Shown: positions 1 through 8,934, numbered from the stretch's first letter. The stretch is DNA of 34,113 bases from an uncultured Actinomycetes bacterium (GCA_937927625.1 CALBSD010000021.1:1-34113), one strand, 5' to 3'. Numbers and translations are program-made. Notes: generated by a model not told the origin, from the letters alone.

Positions 1-1169
1 TTTCTGCGCTCGCATTGGCGGCTTGTTCGAACAGCAGTGCCACTTCAACTTCCACCAGTGTCAGCACCTCAACGCCGAACGGTGCGGTGACTTATTCGTC
101 GCATCTCATTGGAACACTCGACGGCGCACTCGACCTTGTTGAACGGTCTCCTGAAGACAACTGGTTTTATGTTGTCTCGCAAAAAGGAACCATTGAACGA
201 TGGACAAGAGATGGCAAAAGGATCGACACAGTTCTTGACATATCCGCGATGACACATGCTGGCGGCGAACAAGGCCTTCTTGGTTTTGCTGTGCGACATC
301 TTCCAGCGAAGACAGATGCATTCATTAACTACACCAACAATGACGGCGACACAGTTGTCGCTTGGCTAGCGGTGAATGAAGACGGAACGCTTGACAATTC
401 TCGAAAGATTGCAGGCACAGAATTTCTGACAATCAAACAGCCCTATGCCAACCACAACGGTGGCGGATTAGCAATTGGACCTGACAACTACCTTTACATC
501 GGCACCGGTGACGGCGGCAGTGCCAATGATCCCGAACGTCGCGCGCAAGATACGTCTTCGTTACTGGGCAAAATTCTGCGAATTGACCCAAACAATATTG
601 ACGGCGTCGGCAACGAGGGTTACACAATTCCTTCGGATAATCCGTACATCAACATTGCTGGTGCCCGACCAGAAATCTGGGCCATTGGTCTGCGTAATCC
701 ATGGCGATTTACCTTTGATTCATTCGGCAGTTTGTGGATTGCCGATGTGGGCCAGAACTCCTGGGAGGAAATAAGCATTGCACCTAAATTTGGACCAGCA
801 ATGGGGGTAAAAAGCCTCAATTTTGGCTGGAGTGCCTATGAAGGTCGCCACCGATTCAATTCAGATGTCATTGCACAAGATGTCATTAACCCTGTCTATG
901 AGTATCCACATCACAAAGGTGCTTGTTCCATTTCAGGAGGGGCAATTGGGAGCAACACTTCCACGATGGGACGTGCTGGTTGGTTCTTTTTTGGCGACTA
1001 TTGCACAGGGACCGTGTCAGCCGTCCTCACAGATGGAACCACAACAGTGGCCAATGAAGAGGTGTTGACCGGCATGGGAAACATCACAGCAATACGGTCA
1101 ACACGCGATGCGTTATACGTACTCTCGCAAACAGGCGAAGTGCGACAGCTGATTGTGACGCGAAAGTAA
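1..1169 (+). CDS. PQQ-type glucose/sorbosone dehydrogenase family lipoprotein, 5' truncated
   Basis: The gene enters from the left edge, so its true start is not seen. The open frame runs from base 3 and first reads SALALAAC, a lipobox-like end of a lipoprotein signal peptide; the putative lipidated Cys is at 24-26, followed by a Ser/Thr-rich linker. The rest matches the soluble glucose dehydrogenase / Hedgehog-interacting-protein beta-propeller family: YANHNGGGLAIGPD, YIGTGDGG, GKILRIDP, RNPWRFTFD, ADVGQNSWEEI and NFGWSAYEG. Family members oxidise sugars with PQQ, but many homologues have no proven substrate. It is inferred to sit outside the membrane as an anchored lipoprotein. The first in-frame TTG at base 15 falls inside the signal peptide and is unlikely to be the start. 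It ends directly against the convergent mreB stop, with no base between them. Confidence 0.85.
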   Translation, partial: SALALAACSNSSATSTSTSVSTSTPNGAVTYSSHLIGTLDGALDLVERSPEDNWFYVVSQKGTIERWTRDGKRIDTVLDISAMTHAGGEQGLLGFAVRHLPAKTDAFINYTNNDGDTVVAWLAVNEDGTLDNSRKIAGTEFLTIKQPYANHNGGGLAIGPDNYLYIGTGDGGSANDPERRAQDTSSLLGKILRIDPNNIDGVGNEGYTIPSDNPYINIAGARPEIWAIGLRNPWRFTFDSFGSLWIADVGQNSWEEISIAPKFGPAMGVKSLNFGWSAYEGRHRFNSDVIAQDVINPVYEYPHHKGACSISGGAIGSNTSTMGRAGWFFFGDYCTGTVSAVLTDGTTTVANEEVLTGMGNITAIRSTRDALYVLSQTGEVRQLIVTRK

Positions 1170-2174
1170 TTAGCGACGAGCGCCCATGAACATGCCACGC
1201 AGCGCTTGGTAGTTCTCAATACAGTGACCGGCACCGAGAACAACAGCTTCCAAAGGCTGAGGCGACATCTTCACTGGAACTTCTGTTTCACGTTCAATGC
1301 GTTGTGCGAGACCGCGCAACATGCCGCCACCGCCAACGAGGTACATGCCTCGTGCAAGGAAGTCTTGTGCAAGTTCTGGTGGCGCTTTTGCTAAGCAACG
1401 CTTGACGGACAACACCATCGCCGCAACTGGTTCATCAATTGCAAAGCGAACTTCTTCTGCAGTCAGTCGCACCGTCTTTGGCAAACCTGTTACCAAGTCG
1501 CGACCACGAATGTCTGCGCTGCGATCTTCAGGACCAGGTTCAGCGGATCCAATTTGGATCTTGATTTCTTCTGCAGTGCGTTCGCCGATTGCAACACCAT
1601 GTTCGCGACGAACATAGTTCTGAATCGCAGCGTCAATATCGAAACTGCCAACACGAATTGCTTCAAGCGCAACAACGCCACCAAGACTGATGACGGCAGT
1701 CTCTGTGGTACCGCCACCGATGTCGATCACCATGTTGCCCACTGGCTCATCGATGGGAAGGTTCGCACCAATCGCTGCTGCCATTGGCTGCTCAATGAGT
1801 TGCGCATCGGACGCACCCGCACGACGCGTTGCGTCTGTAACGGCGCGACGCTCCACTTCAGTAATGGCCGACGGTACACAAATAACCACTTTGGGACGGG
1901 TGAATCGGGAGACGCCAACACGCTGCAAAAGCAAGCGAATCATGCGTTCCGTGATATCAAAGTCCGTGATCGCACCACCGCGTAAGGGGCGTACGGCCAC
2001 GATGTAACTAGGCGTACGACCGATCATGTCCCAGGCCTCATGACCCGTTGCTAACACTTCACCTGACTGGCGATTGACTGCAATCACCGAGGGTTCGTTC
2101 AGAACAATGCCGCGACCTTTCATGTACACAAGCGTGTTCGCTGTGCCGAGGTCGATTGCAAGGTCACGTGCCAT
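1170..2174 (-). CDS. mreB: Rod shape-determining protein MreB
   Basis: This is a bacterial actin homologue that polymerises under the membrane and guides lateral wall synthesis. The N-terminus MARDLAIDLGTANTLVY carries the phosphate-1 loop; MVIDIGGGTTETAVISLGG is the phosphate-2 loop, and YLVGGGGMLRGL is the adenosine motif near the C-terminus. Length (334 aa) is normal for MreB. The frame is open four codons further up (to 2186), but the ATG at 2174 is preferred because it fits the family start and forms a TAATG overlap with the stop of the upstream small membrane protein, which suggests translational coupling. No mreC/mreD follow; the downstream neighbour is convergent. MreB is unusual in Actinobacteria but known in Acidimicrobiia and Streptomyces. 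Confidence 0.95.
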   Translation of the reverse strand: MARDLAIDLGTANTLVYMKGRGIVLNEPSVIAVNRQSGEVLATGHEAWDMIGRTPSYIVAVRPLRGGAITDFDITERMIRLLLQRVGVSRFTRPKVVICVPSAITEVERRAVTDATRRAGASDAQLIEQPMAAAIGANLPIDEPVGNMVIDIGGGTTETAVISLGGVVALEAIRVGSFDIDAAIQNYVRREHGVAIGERTAEEIKIQIGSAEPGPEDRSADIRGRDLVTGLPKTVRLTAEEVRFAIDEPVAAMVLSVKRCLAKAPPELAQDFLARGMYLVGGGGMLRGLAQRIERETEVPVKMSPQPLEAVVLGAGHCIENYQALRGMFMGARR

Positions 2175-2383
2175 TAGCGGCTCCACCGATCATCTGGGTT
2201 GTTGTGGTGAACAGAGTTACGACGCGCGTCGGGTGAGAGCGCATCAATGTGTCGACGGAACTGCGCAATGCCATCGTCGATACGGCTTTTACGATTATCG
2301 AGATACACGAGTACAAGAAGTGTTCCACCGGACACGACTGCCATAAAAGTAAAGAACGTTGTGATGAATGACATCGCAATCAT
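2174..2383 (-). CDS. Small single-pass membrane protein between moaE and mreB
   Basis: This is a 69-aa protein with one N-terminal hydrophobic helix (about residues 4-27, FITTFFTFMAVVSGGTLLVLV) and a basic, polar tail, probably cytoplasmic. Its ATG overlaps the moaE stop (ATGA) and its TAA overlaps the mreB ATG (TAATG), so the three genes look like one translationally coupled unit. I do not recognise a family. The overlaps on both sides argue that it is a real gene. An alternative start is the second Met (MSFITT), three codons in. A link to MreB function is only suggested by position. Confidence 0.7.
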   Translation of the reverse strand: MIAMSFITTFFTFMAVVSGGTLLVLVYLDNRKSRIDDGIAQFRRHIDALSPDARRNSVHHNNPDDRWSR

Positions 2384-2856
2384 TTGGTGCCTCCGACTCC
2401 ATGTGGCTGCACAATTTCATGTGCGCCTGTTCCCCAATCGGATCCACCCGACCAGTTCTCCTTCTTCCAGATTGGAGCACTCTCTTTCAACGCATCAATT
2501 GCAAAACGCGCAGCATCAAAAGCAACCGGACGATGAGCGGACGATACGGCGACGACGACCGATGATTCACCCAGTTCAAGCGTGCCGGTGCGATGCAAAA
2601 TTGCGATACGTCGTGCATCAGGAAAACGGACTCGTGTCTCGGATGCAATCTTTTCGAAGGATGGGATGACGGCATCCTCATACGCTTCATACTCAAGCGA
2701 CGTGACGTCTGTGCGTCCATCTGCATGATCACGGACAGTTCCGGAGAAGACAACAACAGCTCCACAATCAGGACGAATAGCCCACTCGTAGATGGCAGCA
2801 ATCGGCAATTCCTCAGTGGTCAGAGCGAACCACTCATCACCTTTTCCTTGCACCAT
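2380..2856 (-). CDS. moaE: Molybdopterin synthase catalytic subunit MoaE
   Basis: This is the large subunit of molybdopterin synthase, which converts precursor Z (cPMP) to molybdopterin using sulfur carried by MoaD. Visible family features are CGAVVVFSGTVRDHADG near the N-terminus, LEYEAYEDAV, the HRTGTLELGESSVVVAVSSAHR core, and KESAPIWKKE with the conserved catalytic lysines. The protein is about 158 aa, a normal size. The start is either ATG 2856 or an adjacent GTG at 2859; neither has a clear ribosome-binding site. No moaD or other molybdenum cofactor genes are in the window, so the partner must be encoded elsewhere. It is the first gene of the coupled moaE - small membrane protein - mreB set. 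Confidence 0.92.
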   Translation of the reverse strand: MVQGKGDEWFALTTEELPIAAIYEWAIRPDCGAVVVFSGTVRDHADGRTDVTSLEYEAYEDAVIPSFEKIASETRVRFPDARRIAILHRTGTLELGESSVVVAVSSAHRPVAFDAARFAIDALKESAPIWKKENWSGGSDWGTGAHEIVQPHGVGGTK

Positions 2857-2944
2857 CACCCTGTCATCGTACCCCTACCCACGTGGGGTGAACCTGTGAT
2901 GCCGACATCATCTGCCGCCTGGTTGCGATTACTCTCGACCTTTC

Positions 2945-3733
2945 GTGACGACAGACGAATTCGACAAAGAACACTCCTCGCCGCTCGCCCCAGACGAACG
3001 GTTCTGGCGCCACCCTGCCGAACAGGCCGATGCCGAACGAAATAAACACCTGTCTCATGTTCCTCCGTTGGGCCGTCGTCTCACTGCGCTCACCGCAACA
3101 GTCAGCTTGGTCGCCTCGATGGCTGTTCTCTTCATCGCAGTTCCGAAAGGAATCAGCGAATATGTCGATGGCAACGACACGCCGACAACGATCCAACAAC
3201 TACGAGTGAAGAACTCACTTTTGTCCTTCGTTGCAATTGCTGACGGGGCTAAAGGACCAACGACGGCAGTTTCTTTGGGAGGTGGATGTTGGCTCGTTGC
3301 TGCTGAATCCGTCGACATCGGCGAACCCATTTGGTTGACCTTTGATTCCGGCACTGAAGCGAGGGTTCGCTACTTCACTCTTAGCCCCGACCAATCTGTC
3401 GTCCTCCTTCGCACTGGCATAGACAAGCTCGCCACCCCTCACACTGATTGGAACCGGTATCTTGCGCCGCACGCGATGACAGACCTACAGGGCTTGTTGA
3501 TGTTGGATACGCACGGACTTCATCGCATCACCGAAGAGCCGGTCTTCACGATGCAATCGGAACCAAACGAAATTCCAGTCATGACTGATTCACCAATCAA
3601 CGGCACTGCCGCCATTGTGCAAGACCCCAATGCCCTCGTCGGAGTTGCCGCCACCACCCAACAGAGCACTTGGTTTCTTTCCAAGGAGATGCTCATGGCT
3701 CTCACACTGCAGACTCCGCAGCCCGCACACTAA
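2945..3733 (+). CDS. Membrane-anchored protein, possible degenerate trypsin-like fold
   Basis: This 262-aa protein starts at GTG and is divergent from moaE. It has a hydrophilic, acidic N-terminus with FWRHPAEQ, one transmembrane helix at about 46-67 (LTALTATVSLVASMAVLFIA) and an exported domain of about 190 residues. That domain has features reminiscent of HtrA/trypsin-like folds: TTAVSLGGGCWLVAAESV resembles the strand before the catalytic His, and SPINGTAAIVQDPNALVGVAA resembles the GNSGGPL...VVGV end. The His, Asp and Ser of a protease are not in place, so if the fold is right it is a non-catalytic relative. This is inferred from pattern only; a protein of unknown fold is equally possible. 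It is followed 29 bp later by the DUF2342 gene. Confidence 0.7.
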   Translation: MTTDEFDKEHSSPLAPDERFWRHPAEQADAERNKHLSHVPPLGRRLTALTATVSLVASMAVLFIAVPKGISEYVDGNDTPTTIQQLRVKNSLLSFVAIADGAKGPTTAVSLGGGCWLVAAESVDIGEPIWLTFDSGTEARVRYFTLSPDQSVVLLRTGIDKLATPHTDWNRYLAPHAMTDLQGLLMLDTHGLHRITEEPVFTMQSEPNEIPVMTDSPINGTAAIVQDPNALVGVAATTQQSTWFLSKEMLMALTLQTPQPAH

Positions 3734-3762
3734 GCACCACTCTCGCCACCTAACCTGAGTAC

Positions 3763-4941
3763 ATGGCGGACAACGACCCCACACCGTTCAACCCTTTCGG
3801 AGGCATGCCGTTCTTCAACGACATGATGCGTGCGATGTCGCAGCAAGGGCCGTTGAATTGGGACCTTGCTCAACAGTTCGCCCAATTAGGTGCAGTCGGC
3901 GAAACAGTCGATCCAGAGCCCGACGCTTCAACCCGCATTGCGTACAACGCTCTCGCGGATATCGCCGACATGCATGTTCGCGAGATCACCACGCTGTCTA
4001 CTGGTCCTCGTGATCGCCATGTTGAAATTCTCACGACAACGCGCGCCAAGTGGGCGCAACGCACTCTCACTGATCTTCGGCCTCTCTTCACCAACCTTGC
4101 AACAGCACTGAACCGTCGCGACGATTCGGGCGAGACCCCTGATGACCCCATGGCCGCTATGCTTTCCAATCTCTCCACGATGATGGCTCCCGCAATGATG
4201 GGCATGTCCATCGGCTCCATGATTGGTGCGCTTGCATCACATGCGCTTGGTCAATACGAACTGCCATTGGCTCGCCCACATGCGTCCGAAATTCTCGTCG
4301 TGGCCTCATCGGTTGATTCATTTGCCGCTGAATGGAGCATTGCCGCTGACGACATGCGGATGTGGGTCCTCATTCATGAGCTTGCATCCCATGCGATTCT
4401 TGCTTCGCCAGCAATCGAGAATGGGCTCACCGCTTTAGTGCAACAACATGTTTCAGCGTTCCGACCCGACCCACAAGCGTTGATGGACAGCATCGGTGAA
4501 CTTGATCCTTCCGATGCGGATGCAATGAGTCGCATTCAAAACATGTTCTCCGACCCGATGGTTCTGATGGGTGCAGTTCGCTCATCAGAGCAAGAAGCAA
4601 TGGCGCCTCTGCTTGATGCACACATCGCAGCCGTATCGGGATATATCGATTACGTCGTGGACACAGTCAGCGCTCGCCTCCTTGGCGCGTCATCCCCCAT
4701 TGCAGAAGCTGTTCGTCGTCGTCGCGTCGAATACGGAACCGATGGTCACCTCATCGAACGTTTACTCGGCGTTTCACTCTCACGCGCCCAACAACAGCGC
4801 GGACGTGCGTTCGTAGAAGGCGTCGTCGAGCGGAACGGCCCAGCTGCACTAATTCCGATGTTGGAGAAGGCTGAAAACCTACCTACACCGAATGAGGTCG
4901 ATGCTCCTGGCTTGTGGCTCGCCCGTCTCGAGATTGCTTAG
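3763..4941 (+). CDS. DUF2342 family protein (zincin-like / F420-associated hydrolase family)
   Basis: This 392-aa protein begins with a Met/Phe-rich segment (FNPFGGMPFFNDMMRAMSQQ) and GPLNWDLAQQFA, both typical of the actinobacterial DUF2342 family, which is often annotated as a zinc metalloprotease or F420-biosynthesis-associated hydrolase. Later features include a Met/Gly-rich stretch around 140-160 (MMAPAMMGMSIGSMIGALA), a central MWVLIHELASHAI and a C-terminal LLGVSLSRAQQQRGRAFVEGV. The expected HExxH zinc motif is altered: after His-Glu the fifth position is Ser and the next residue is His (HELASH). A normal zincin site may therefore be absent. The last 59 bp overlap the convergent MFS gene. 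No F420 genes are nearby. Confidence 0.8.
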   Translation: MADNDPTPFNPFGGMPFFNDMMRAMSQQGPLNWDLAQQFAQLGAVGETVDPEPDASTRIAYNALADIADMHVREITTLSTGPRDRHVEILTTTRAKWAQRTLTDLRPLFTNLATALNRRDDSGETPDDPMAAMLSNLSTMMAPAMMGMSIGSMIGALASHALGQYELPLARPHASEILVVASSVDSFAAEWSIAADDMRMWVLIHELASHAILASPAIENGLTALVQQHVSAFRPDPQALMDSIGELDPSDADAMSRIQNMFSDPMVLMGAVRSSEQEAMAPLLDAHIAAVSGYIDYVVDTVSARLLGASSPIAEAVRRRRVEYGTDGHLIERLLGVSLSRAQQQRGRAFVEGVVERNGPAALIPMLEKAENLPTPNEVDAPGLWLARLEIA

Positions 4942-6142
4942 AGACTCCACCGGCTCTGAAATACAGCGCCGAACCGACAATGCCGACGAGCGCAACGAAT
5001 GCAAAACCAATTTCTCCGCTGGGGCTAAAGAGGACGGGGATGACACCGCCGACGACCCAGGCCAACTGGTTCTGAGTTTCACACTTCGCAAAAACGCGTC
5101 CTCTGTTCGCGTCCGGTGCATCACTTTGCACAGTGGACTCAAACGACAACTTTCCAATAGTTGCCGCGGCATTCACAGTTGCAGCTAGAAGAATTCCACC
5201 GACAACACGGTCGTACCATGCAGCGATAATCCCTGCAATTGCAACAGCCAACAGTGAGCACATCATCATGACTGATTCATGCATATGTCGCTTTATGAAT
5301 GAACCCACGGTGTTTGCGATCAACACTGCGATGCCTGTCATTGCAACAGCAAGACCGAACCATGCAGTTCCTGCAACTTCTCCACGCAACCAAAAAGCAA
5401 GGTGGAAGAACATAAAGCCAACACTGCCGCGCAGAATTCTCATGGCATTCGCAGCAGTCACGATGGACGAAGACTTCATCTCTTCAAGTTCCAGTTGTTC
5501 TGGCTTCTTTGCCGCGGTGACCACCTTGGGTAATCGGTACGCATTCAGCCCGGCAAAGAGGAACGCAATGGCACCAAAGGCCAATGTCAATTTGGGACTG
5601 ATCATTTGCAGAACTGCCGCAGGGACAGCCGCAACAAATCCAGTAATGCCTGCAATCTGACCCAGTTTGCTATTAGCGCCAACTAACTCATCTTCATGCT
5701 GTACGAGAGATGGCACAATCGCTGACTTTGCAATTGCATACGTCTTTCCAAGAATCATGGAGCAGAACACAAGAAGCAAAAGAATTCCAAGCCGAGTAAT
5801 CGCCTTTTCCTGCACCACTTGTGAGATGCCCAGCAGCACCAAGGCACGCATGATTGCCGTCACGATGACCACCATGCGATGACCACCTTTGATGCGATCA
5901 ATGCGAGGAGCAATCAATGGGCTCACGACGACGAAAGGCGCCATGCTGATGACGAGAAAGAAAAGAACTTTGCCTCGCGCCGCATCTGGACTTACGGACA
6001 AGAACATGGAGTCGGCCAGCGCAATCGCCATCGCTGTCTCACCCACAGTCATAAGTGAGTGCATTCGCTTCATGCGATCAAACGCTGGAATCGGAGGAAG
6101 ACCGTGGCCTTCTGATTCCTTCGATGTGGGGAGGCGCGTCAC
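4883..6142 (-). CDS. MFS-type membrane transporter
   Basis: This 419-aa protein has about 10-12 hydrophobic segments and the general layout of major facilitator superfamily carriers, including an RIDRIKGGHRMVVIV loop resembling the conserved cytoplasmic loop between helices 2 and 3. A charged central loop (AAKKPEQLELEEMKSS) separates two halves. The substrate cannot be told from sequence. The start is GTG at 6142, only 9 bp after the regX3 stop, so it probably ends the phoU-senX3-regX3 transcript; a role in phosphate-linked transport is possible but unproven. Its 3' end overlaps the convergent DUF2342 gene by 59 bp. Confidence 0.8.
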   Translation of the reverse strand: MTRLPTSKESEGHGLPPIPAFDRMKRMHSLMTVGETAMAIALADSMFLSVSPDAARGKVLFFLVISMAPFVVVSPLIAPRIDRIKGGHRMVVIVTAIMRALVLLGISQVVQEKAITRLGILLLLVFCSMILGKTYAIAKSAIVPSLVQHEDELVGANSKLGQIAGITGFVAAVPAAVLQMISPKLTLAFGAIAFLFAGLNAYRLPKVVTAAKKPEQLELEEMKSSSIVTAANAMRILRGSVGFMFFHLAFWLRGEVAGTAWFGLAVAMTGIAVLIANTVGSFIKRHMHESVMMMCSLLAVAIAGIIAAWYDRVVGGILLAATVNAAATIGKLSFESTVQSDAPDANRGRVFAKCETQNQLAWVVGGVIPVLFSPSGEIGFAFVALVGIVGSALYFRAGGVSKQSRDGRATSQEHRPHSV

Positions 6143-6151
6143 GCCTCGATG

Positions 6152-6874
6152 TTATGCGCTACGCGGCTTCTCGTATTTGTATCCCAGACCACGAATGGTG
6201 ATGATGCGAGTAGGTGCAGCTGGGTCATCTTCAATCTTTGACCGCAAACGCTTGATGTGCACATCAAGAGTCTTTGTGTCCCCCACATAATCAATACCCC
6301 AGACGCGATCAATCAGAGTTTCACGAGGCAACACACGACCGGCATTGGCGAGAAGGAGATGTAACAACTCAAATTCTTTCAACGGCAACTTGTGAGATTC
6401 ACCACGAATGACAACGTCATGTTCATCCGGGTCAATGGCAACGTCACCGACTTCGATGGATGAGCCCGAAAGTTCACCACCCTGGGTAATCGGCACACGT
6501 CGCATCACTGCGCGCATGCGGGCCGTCAGTTCGCGTAAACGATACGGCTTCGTCACATAATCATCGGCTCCAACTTCAAGCCCGACAACCGTGTCAATCT
6601 CGGCGCCCTTTGCTGTCACCATGATGATCGGCGTCATCGTCTTCTTACGCAGTTGGCGACACACATCGATACCAGACAGCTTAGGAAGCATCACATCAAG
6701 TAACACCACATCTGGCTTCACTATGTCGAACATGTCGAGAGCTTGTTGACCATCACGCGCAACCTCAACTCGAAATCCTTCACGCTTCAAGCCGACTTTA
6801 AGCGCCTCAACGAAAGACTCTTCATCCTCTACAACAAGAACTGTGGGCATACCTTGGGCTTGTGGTGCGTTCAT
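6152..6874 (-). CDS. regX3: Two-component response regulator RegX3-like (OmpR/PhoB family)
   Basis: This 240-aa OmpR-type regulator has an N-terminal receiver domain (about 10-125) with acidic pocket VVEDEE, phosphoacceptor Asp60 in VVLLDVMLP, Thr in MVTAKG and Lys109 in YVTKPY. The C-terminal winged helix ends in TLDVHIKRLRSKIEDDP and IRGLGYKY. Its identity as RegX3 (PhoP/PhoB-like phosphate response) rests on the adjacent senX3 and phoU genes and nearby ppk/ppx. The start may be ATG 6874 or ATG 6850 (MPTVLVVED); the latter fits the family length and has AAGG just upstream. The gap from senX3 is 18 bp, which suggests co-transcription. It is expected to bind Pho-box-like repeats. Confidence 0.92.
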   Translation of the reverse strand: MNAPQAQGMPTVLVVEDEESFVEALKVGLKREGFRVEVARDGQQALDMFDIVKPDVVLLDVMLPKLSGIDVCRQLRKKTMTPIIMVTAKGAEIDTVVGLEVGADDYVTKPYRLRELTARMRAVMRRVPITQGGELSGSSIEVGDVAIDPDEHDVVIRGESHKLPLKEFELLHLLLANAGRVLPRETLIDRVWGIDYVGDTKTLDVHIKRLRSKIEDDPAAPTRIITIRGLGYKYEKPRSA

Positions 6875-6892
6875 ACGTGGTTACATCGTGCC

Positions 6893-8005
6893 TTAACTAG
6901 CGTTCACATTGCTCGGAAAACGAAGAATAAAGGTAGATCCTTCACCCTCTCGTGACCGTACGTTCACTTCGCCGCCATGATTGGTCACCACATGGCGAAC
7001 AATCGAGAGACCGAGGCCGGTTCCGCCCGTACCACGACTACGAGCTCGATCAACCCGATAAAAGCGCTCGAAGATTCGCTCCAAACTTGCCATGGGAATG
7101 CCAATCCCAGAGTCGGTAACGCTCACCTCAACACATCCATCTTTGAAACGAGCTTCTACCTGTACCACGCCATTTTCATCGCTGTATTTCACAGCATTAT
7201 CGACGAGATTGCTGACTGCAGAGACCAATTGATAATGGTCTCCGTTAATCGTGCAGGGTGAACTTGAGCGTTCAAAAATAATGGAAACACCTTGACGAGT
7301 GGCAATAGGTTGAGCACGATCGATCGCTTCAGCAATCACATCATTGAGATCAACAGATGCAGTCAACATTTCACCCCCCATCTCGATGCGAGAGAGTTCC
7401 AACAAGTCATCAATTGTGCGAGACATACGTTGAGATTCGATAATCATTCGCTTGACCAGCCGAAGGATTAACTCATCGTCGGTTTCGCCTTCAATCGTTT
7501 CAGCCAGAACAGAAATAGCTCCAACCGGAGTCTTCAGTTCGTGACTGACGTTTGCCACGAAATCAGTACGCACTTGGTCAAGTCGCCACCGTTCCGTGAT
7601 GTCATCAATAGTTGCGATGGAACTGCCATCGGTCAAGGGCGTCACACGAATATCGAGCACTCGTTGCGGCGGGCCAGCAAGTTCGATCTGCTCGGACTTT
7701 GCACGTCCACGAGAAGCCGACCGAATCAATCGCTCCATTACTTCATCAACTAAAACATCTGCATGACGCATGCCTGTGACTTCACTGGCAGCTCTATTGC
7801 GAAACAGTTCGATGCCATCGACGCCAACAACTACTACGCCCAAGGGCAAAGCGTTGAGAACATCAAGGGTGTCATCGTTTTCCGAAGGAAGTTCTTCCAC
7901 CACTTCAATTGGCGGAATCCCCGGGCTTTCCTCGTGCGATTGGCGCCACAGATAAAGCGCCGTTACCCACCCAACAGCAGACAACACAAGGAAGAACAAC
8001 GTCAT
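6893..8005 (-). CDS. senX3: Sensor histidine kinase SenX3-like
   Basis: This 370-aa kinase pairs with RegX3. It has a short N-terminal membrane helix (residues 1-20), a PAS-like domain at about 45-140 (LDVLNALPLGVVVVGVDGIELFRN), a dimerisation domain with phosphoacceptor His155 in VSHELKTPVGAI, and a C-terminal ATPase domain with N box NLVDNAVKYS, G1 box DSGIGI and GTGGTGLGLSIV. There is only one membrane segment and almost no extracellular part, as in PhoR/SenX3 kinases that take their signal from PhoU and the Pst transporter rather than from an outside ligand. It lies 14 bp after phoU and 18 bp before regX3. No pst genes are in the window. Confidence 0.92.
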   Translation of the reverse strand: MTLFFLVLSAVGWVTALYLWRQSHEESPGIPPIEVVEELPSENDDTLDVLNALPLGVVVVGVDGIELFRNRAASEVTGMRHADVLVDEVMERLIRSASRGRAKSEQIELAGPPQRVLDIRVTPLTDGSSIATIDDITERWRLDQVRTDFVANVSHELKTPVGAISVLAETIEGETDDELILRLVKRMIIESQRMSRTIDDLLELSRIEMGGEMLTASVDLNDVIAEAIDRAQPIATRQGVSIIFERSSSPCTINGDHYQLVSAVSNLVDNAVKYSDENGVVQVEARFKDGCVEVSVTDSGIGIPMASLERIFERFYRVDRARSRGTGGTGLGLSIVRHVVTNHGGEVNVRSREGEGSTFILRFPSNVNAS

Positions 8006-8019
8006 ATCGGCGGAGTTAA

Positions 8020-8757
8020 TTAATCGCCAACAATGATGGGAATGCTCCCAGTGTCGTCGTTAGGACGAGGAATGCCCTCTTTATACCGAGCAGCGCCTTT
8101 GTGCTCCGGCAACCAACCAGTGACTACGTATTGCACGCGCTCACCGATATTGACGGCGTGGTCACCAATACGTTCATAAAAACGAGCAACCATTGCCATT
8201 TGAATAGCAACTTGCAGATCGATGCGGTCGTCAGAGTTGCTCTCAAAAATTGTGCGCATCAGTTCACGCTGCAGTCCGTCAAGGTACGAGTCCATGTCGT
8301 CGATAGCAGCAGCTTTTGCTGCATCATTTTCTTCAAATGACTCAAGAGCGGCAGCGAATAATTGCTGCGCTTGCTCACTCATCCGCGAGATCAATCCTCG
8401 CAAGCGTGGATCAAGTTCATGTCCATAGACGCGACGAGCCGCCTTGCAGATATTCACTGTGAGGTCGGCTGAACGCTCGATGTCGCCCACCATCTTCACG
8501 ATGGCCACCAATTGACGAAGGTCGCCCGCGACCGGAGCCTGAAGAGCAAGAAGCTGATAGCAGCGCTCTTCTAGTTCCACCGACATTGCGTCGATTCGAT
8601 CATCATCGCCAATCAGTGCGTTGGCACCGTCAAGATCTCCATCCAACAAGATTGTGGTAGCCCTTGGAATTGCCTCGATGACGGCTGCGGCAAGACGCAC
8701 GAGGTCCTTACGCGCACTGTCAAGTTGGTAGTGAAATCCTTTACGCAGTTCATCCAT
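8020..8757 (-). CDS. phoU: Phosphate signalling regulator PhoU
   Basis: This 245-aa all-helical protein has the two PhoU repeats. The first includes RLAAAVIEAIPRA and the DDRIDAMSVELEERCYQLLALQAPVAGDLR segment (8475-8620 region); the second ends with MVARFYERIGDHAVNIGERV, the signature metal-binding helix of the family. PhoU represses the Pho response by linking the phosphate transporter to the kinase. A good ribosome-binding site (GAGAGGTGA) lies about 7-14 bp before the ATG. It is the first gene of phoU-senX3-regX3; in mycobacteria phoU homologues are usually not placed directly in front of senX3, so this order is of some interest. Confidence 0.95.
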   Translation of the reverse strand: MDELRKGFHYQLDSARKDLVRLAAAVIEAIPRATTILLDGDLDGANALIGDDDRIDAMSVELEERCYQLLALQAPVAGDLRQLVAIVKMVGDIERSADLTVNICKAARRVYGHELDPRLRGLISRMSEQAQQLFAAALESFEENDAAKAAAIDDMDSYLDGLQRELMRTIFESNSDDRIDLQVAIQMAMVARFYERIGDHAVNIGERVQYVVTGWLPEHKGAARYKEGIPRPNDDTGSIPIIVGD

Positions 8758-8934
8758 CCTGAATCACCTCTCTCGACTACTTCTGTTGGCCCCGCGAGGA
8801 ACCCAATCAAAACCGATACAAATCAGGCTAGTTCCGACAAAGACCCAAAAAATGCCTAAATCCGCGATAGGGGCCGCGAGAAGATGAATTCCCGCAGAAT
8901 TTACGATGCCATTGCGTGTACAGACGTCAATTAT
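8758..8934. other. Intergenic region between ppx and phoU
   Basis: This 177-bp stretch carries no convincing reading frame. It must hold the promoter of the phoU operon on the minus strand unless transcription reads through from ppx. I looked for GTTCA-type Pho repeats here and found none. Only the ribosome-binding site of phoU is clear. Confidence 0.5.
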
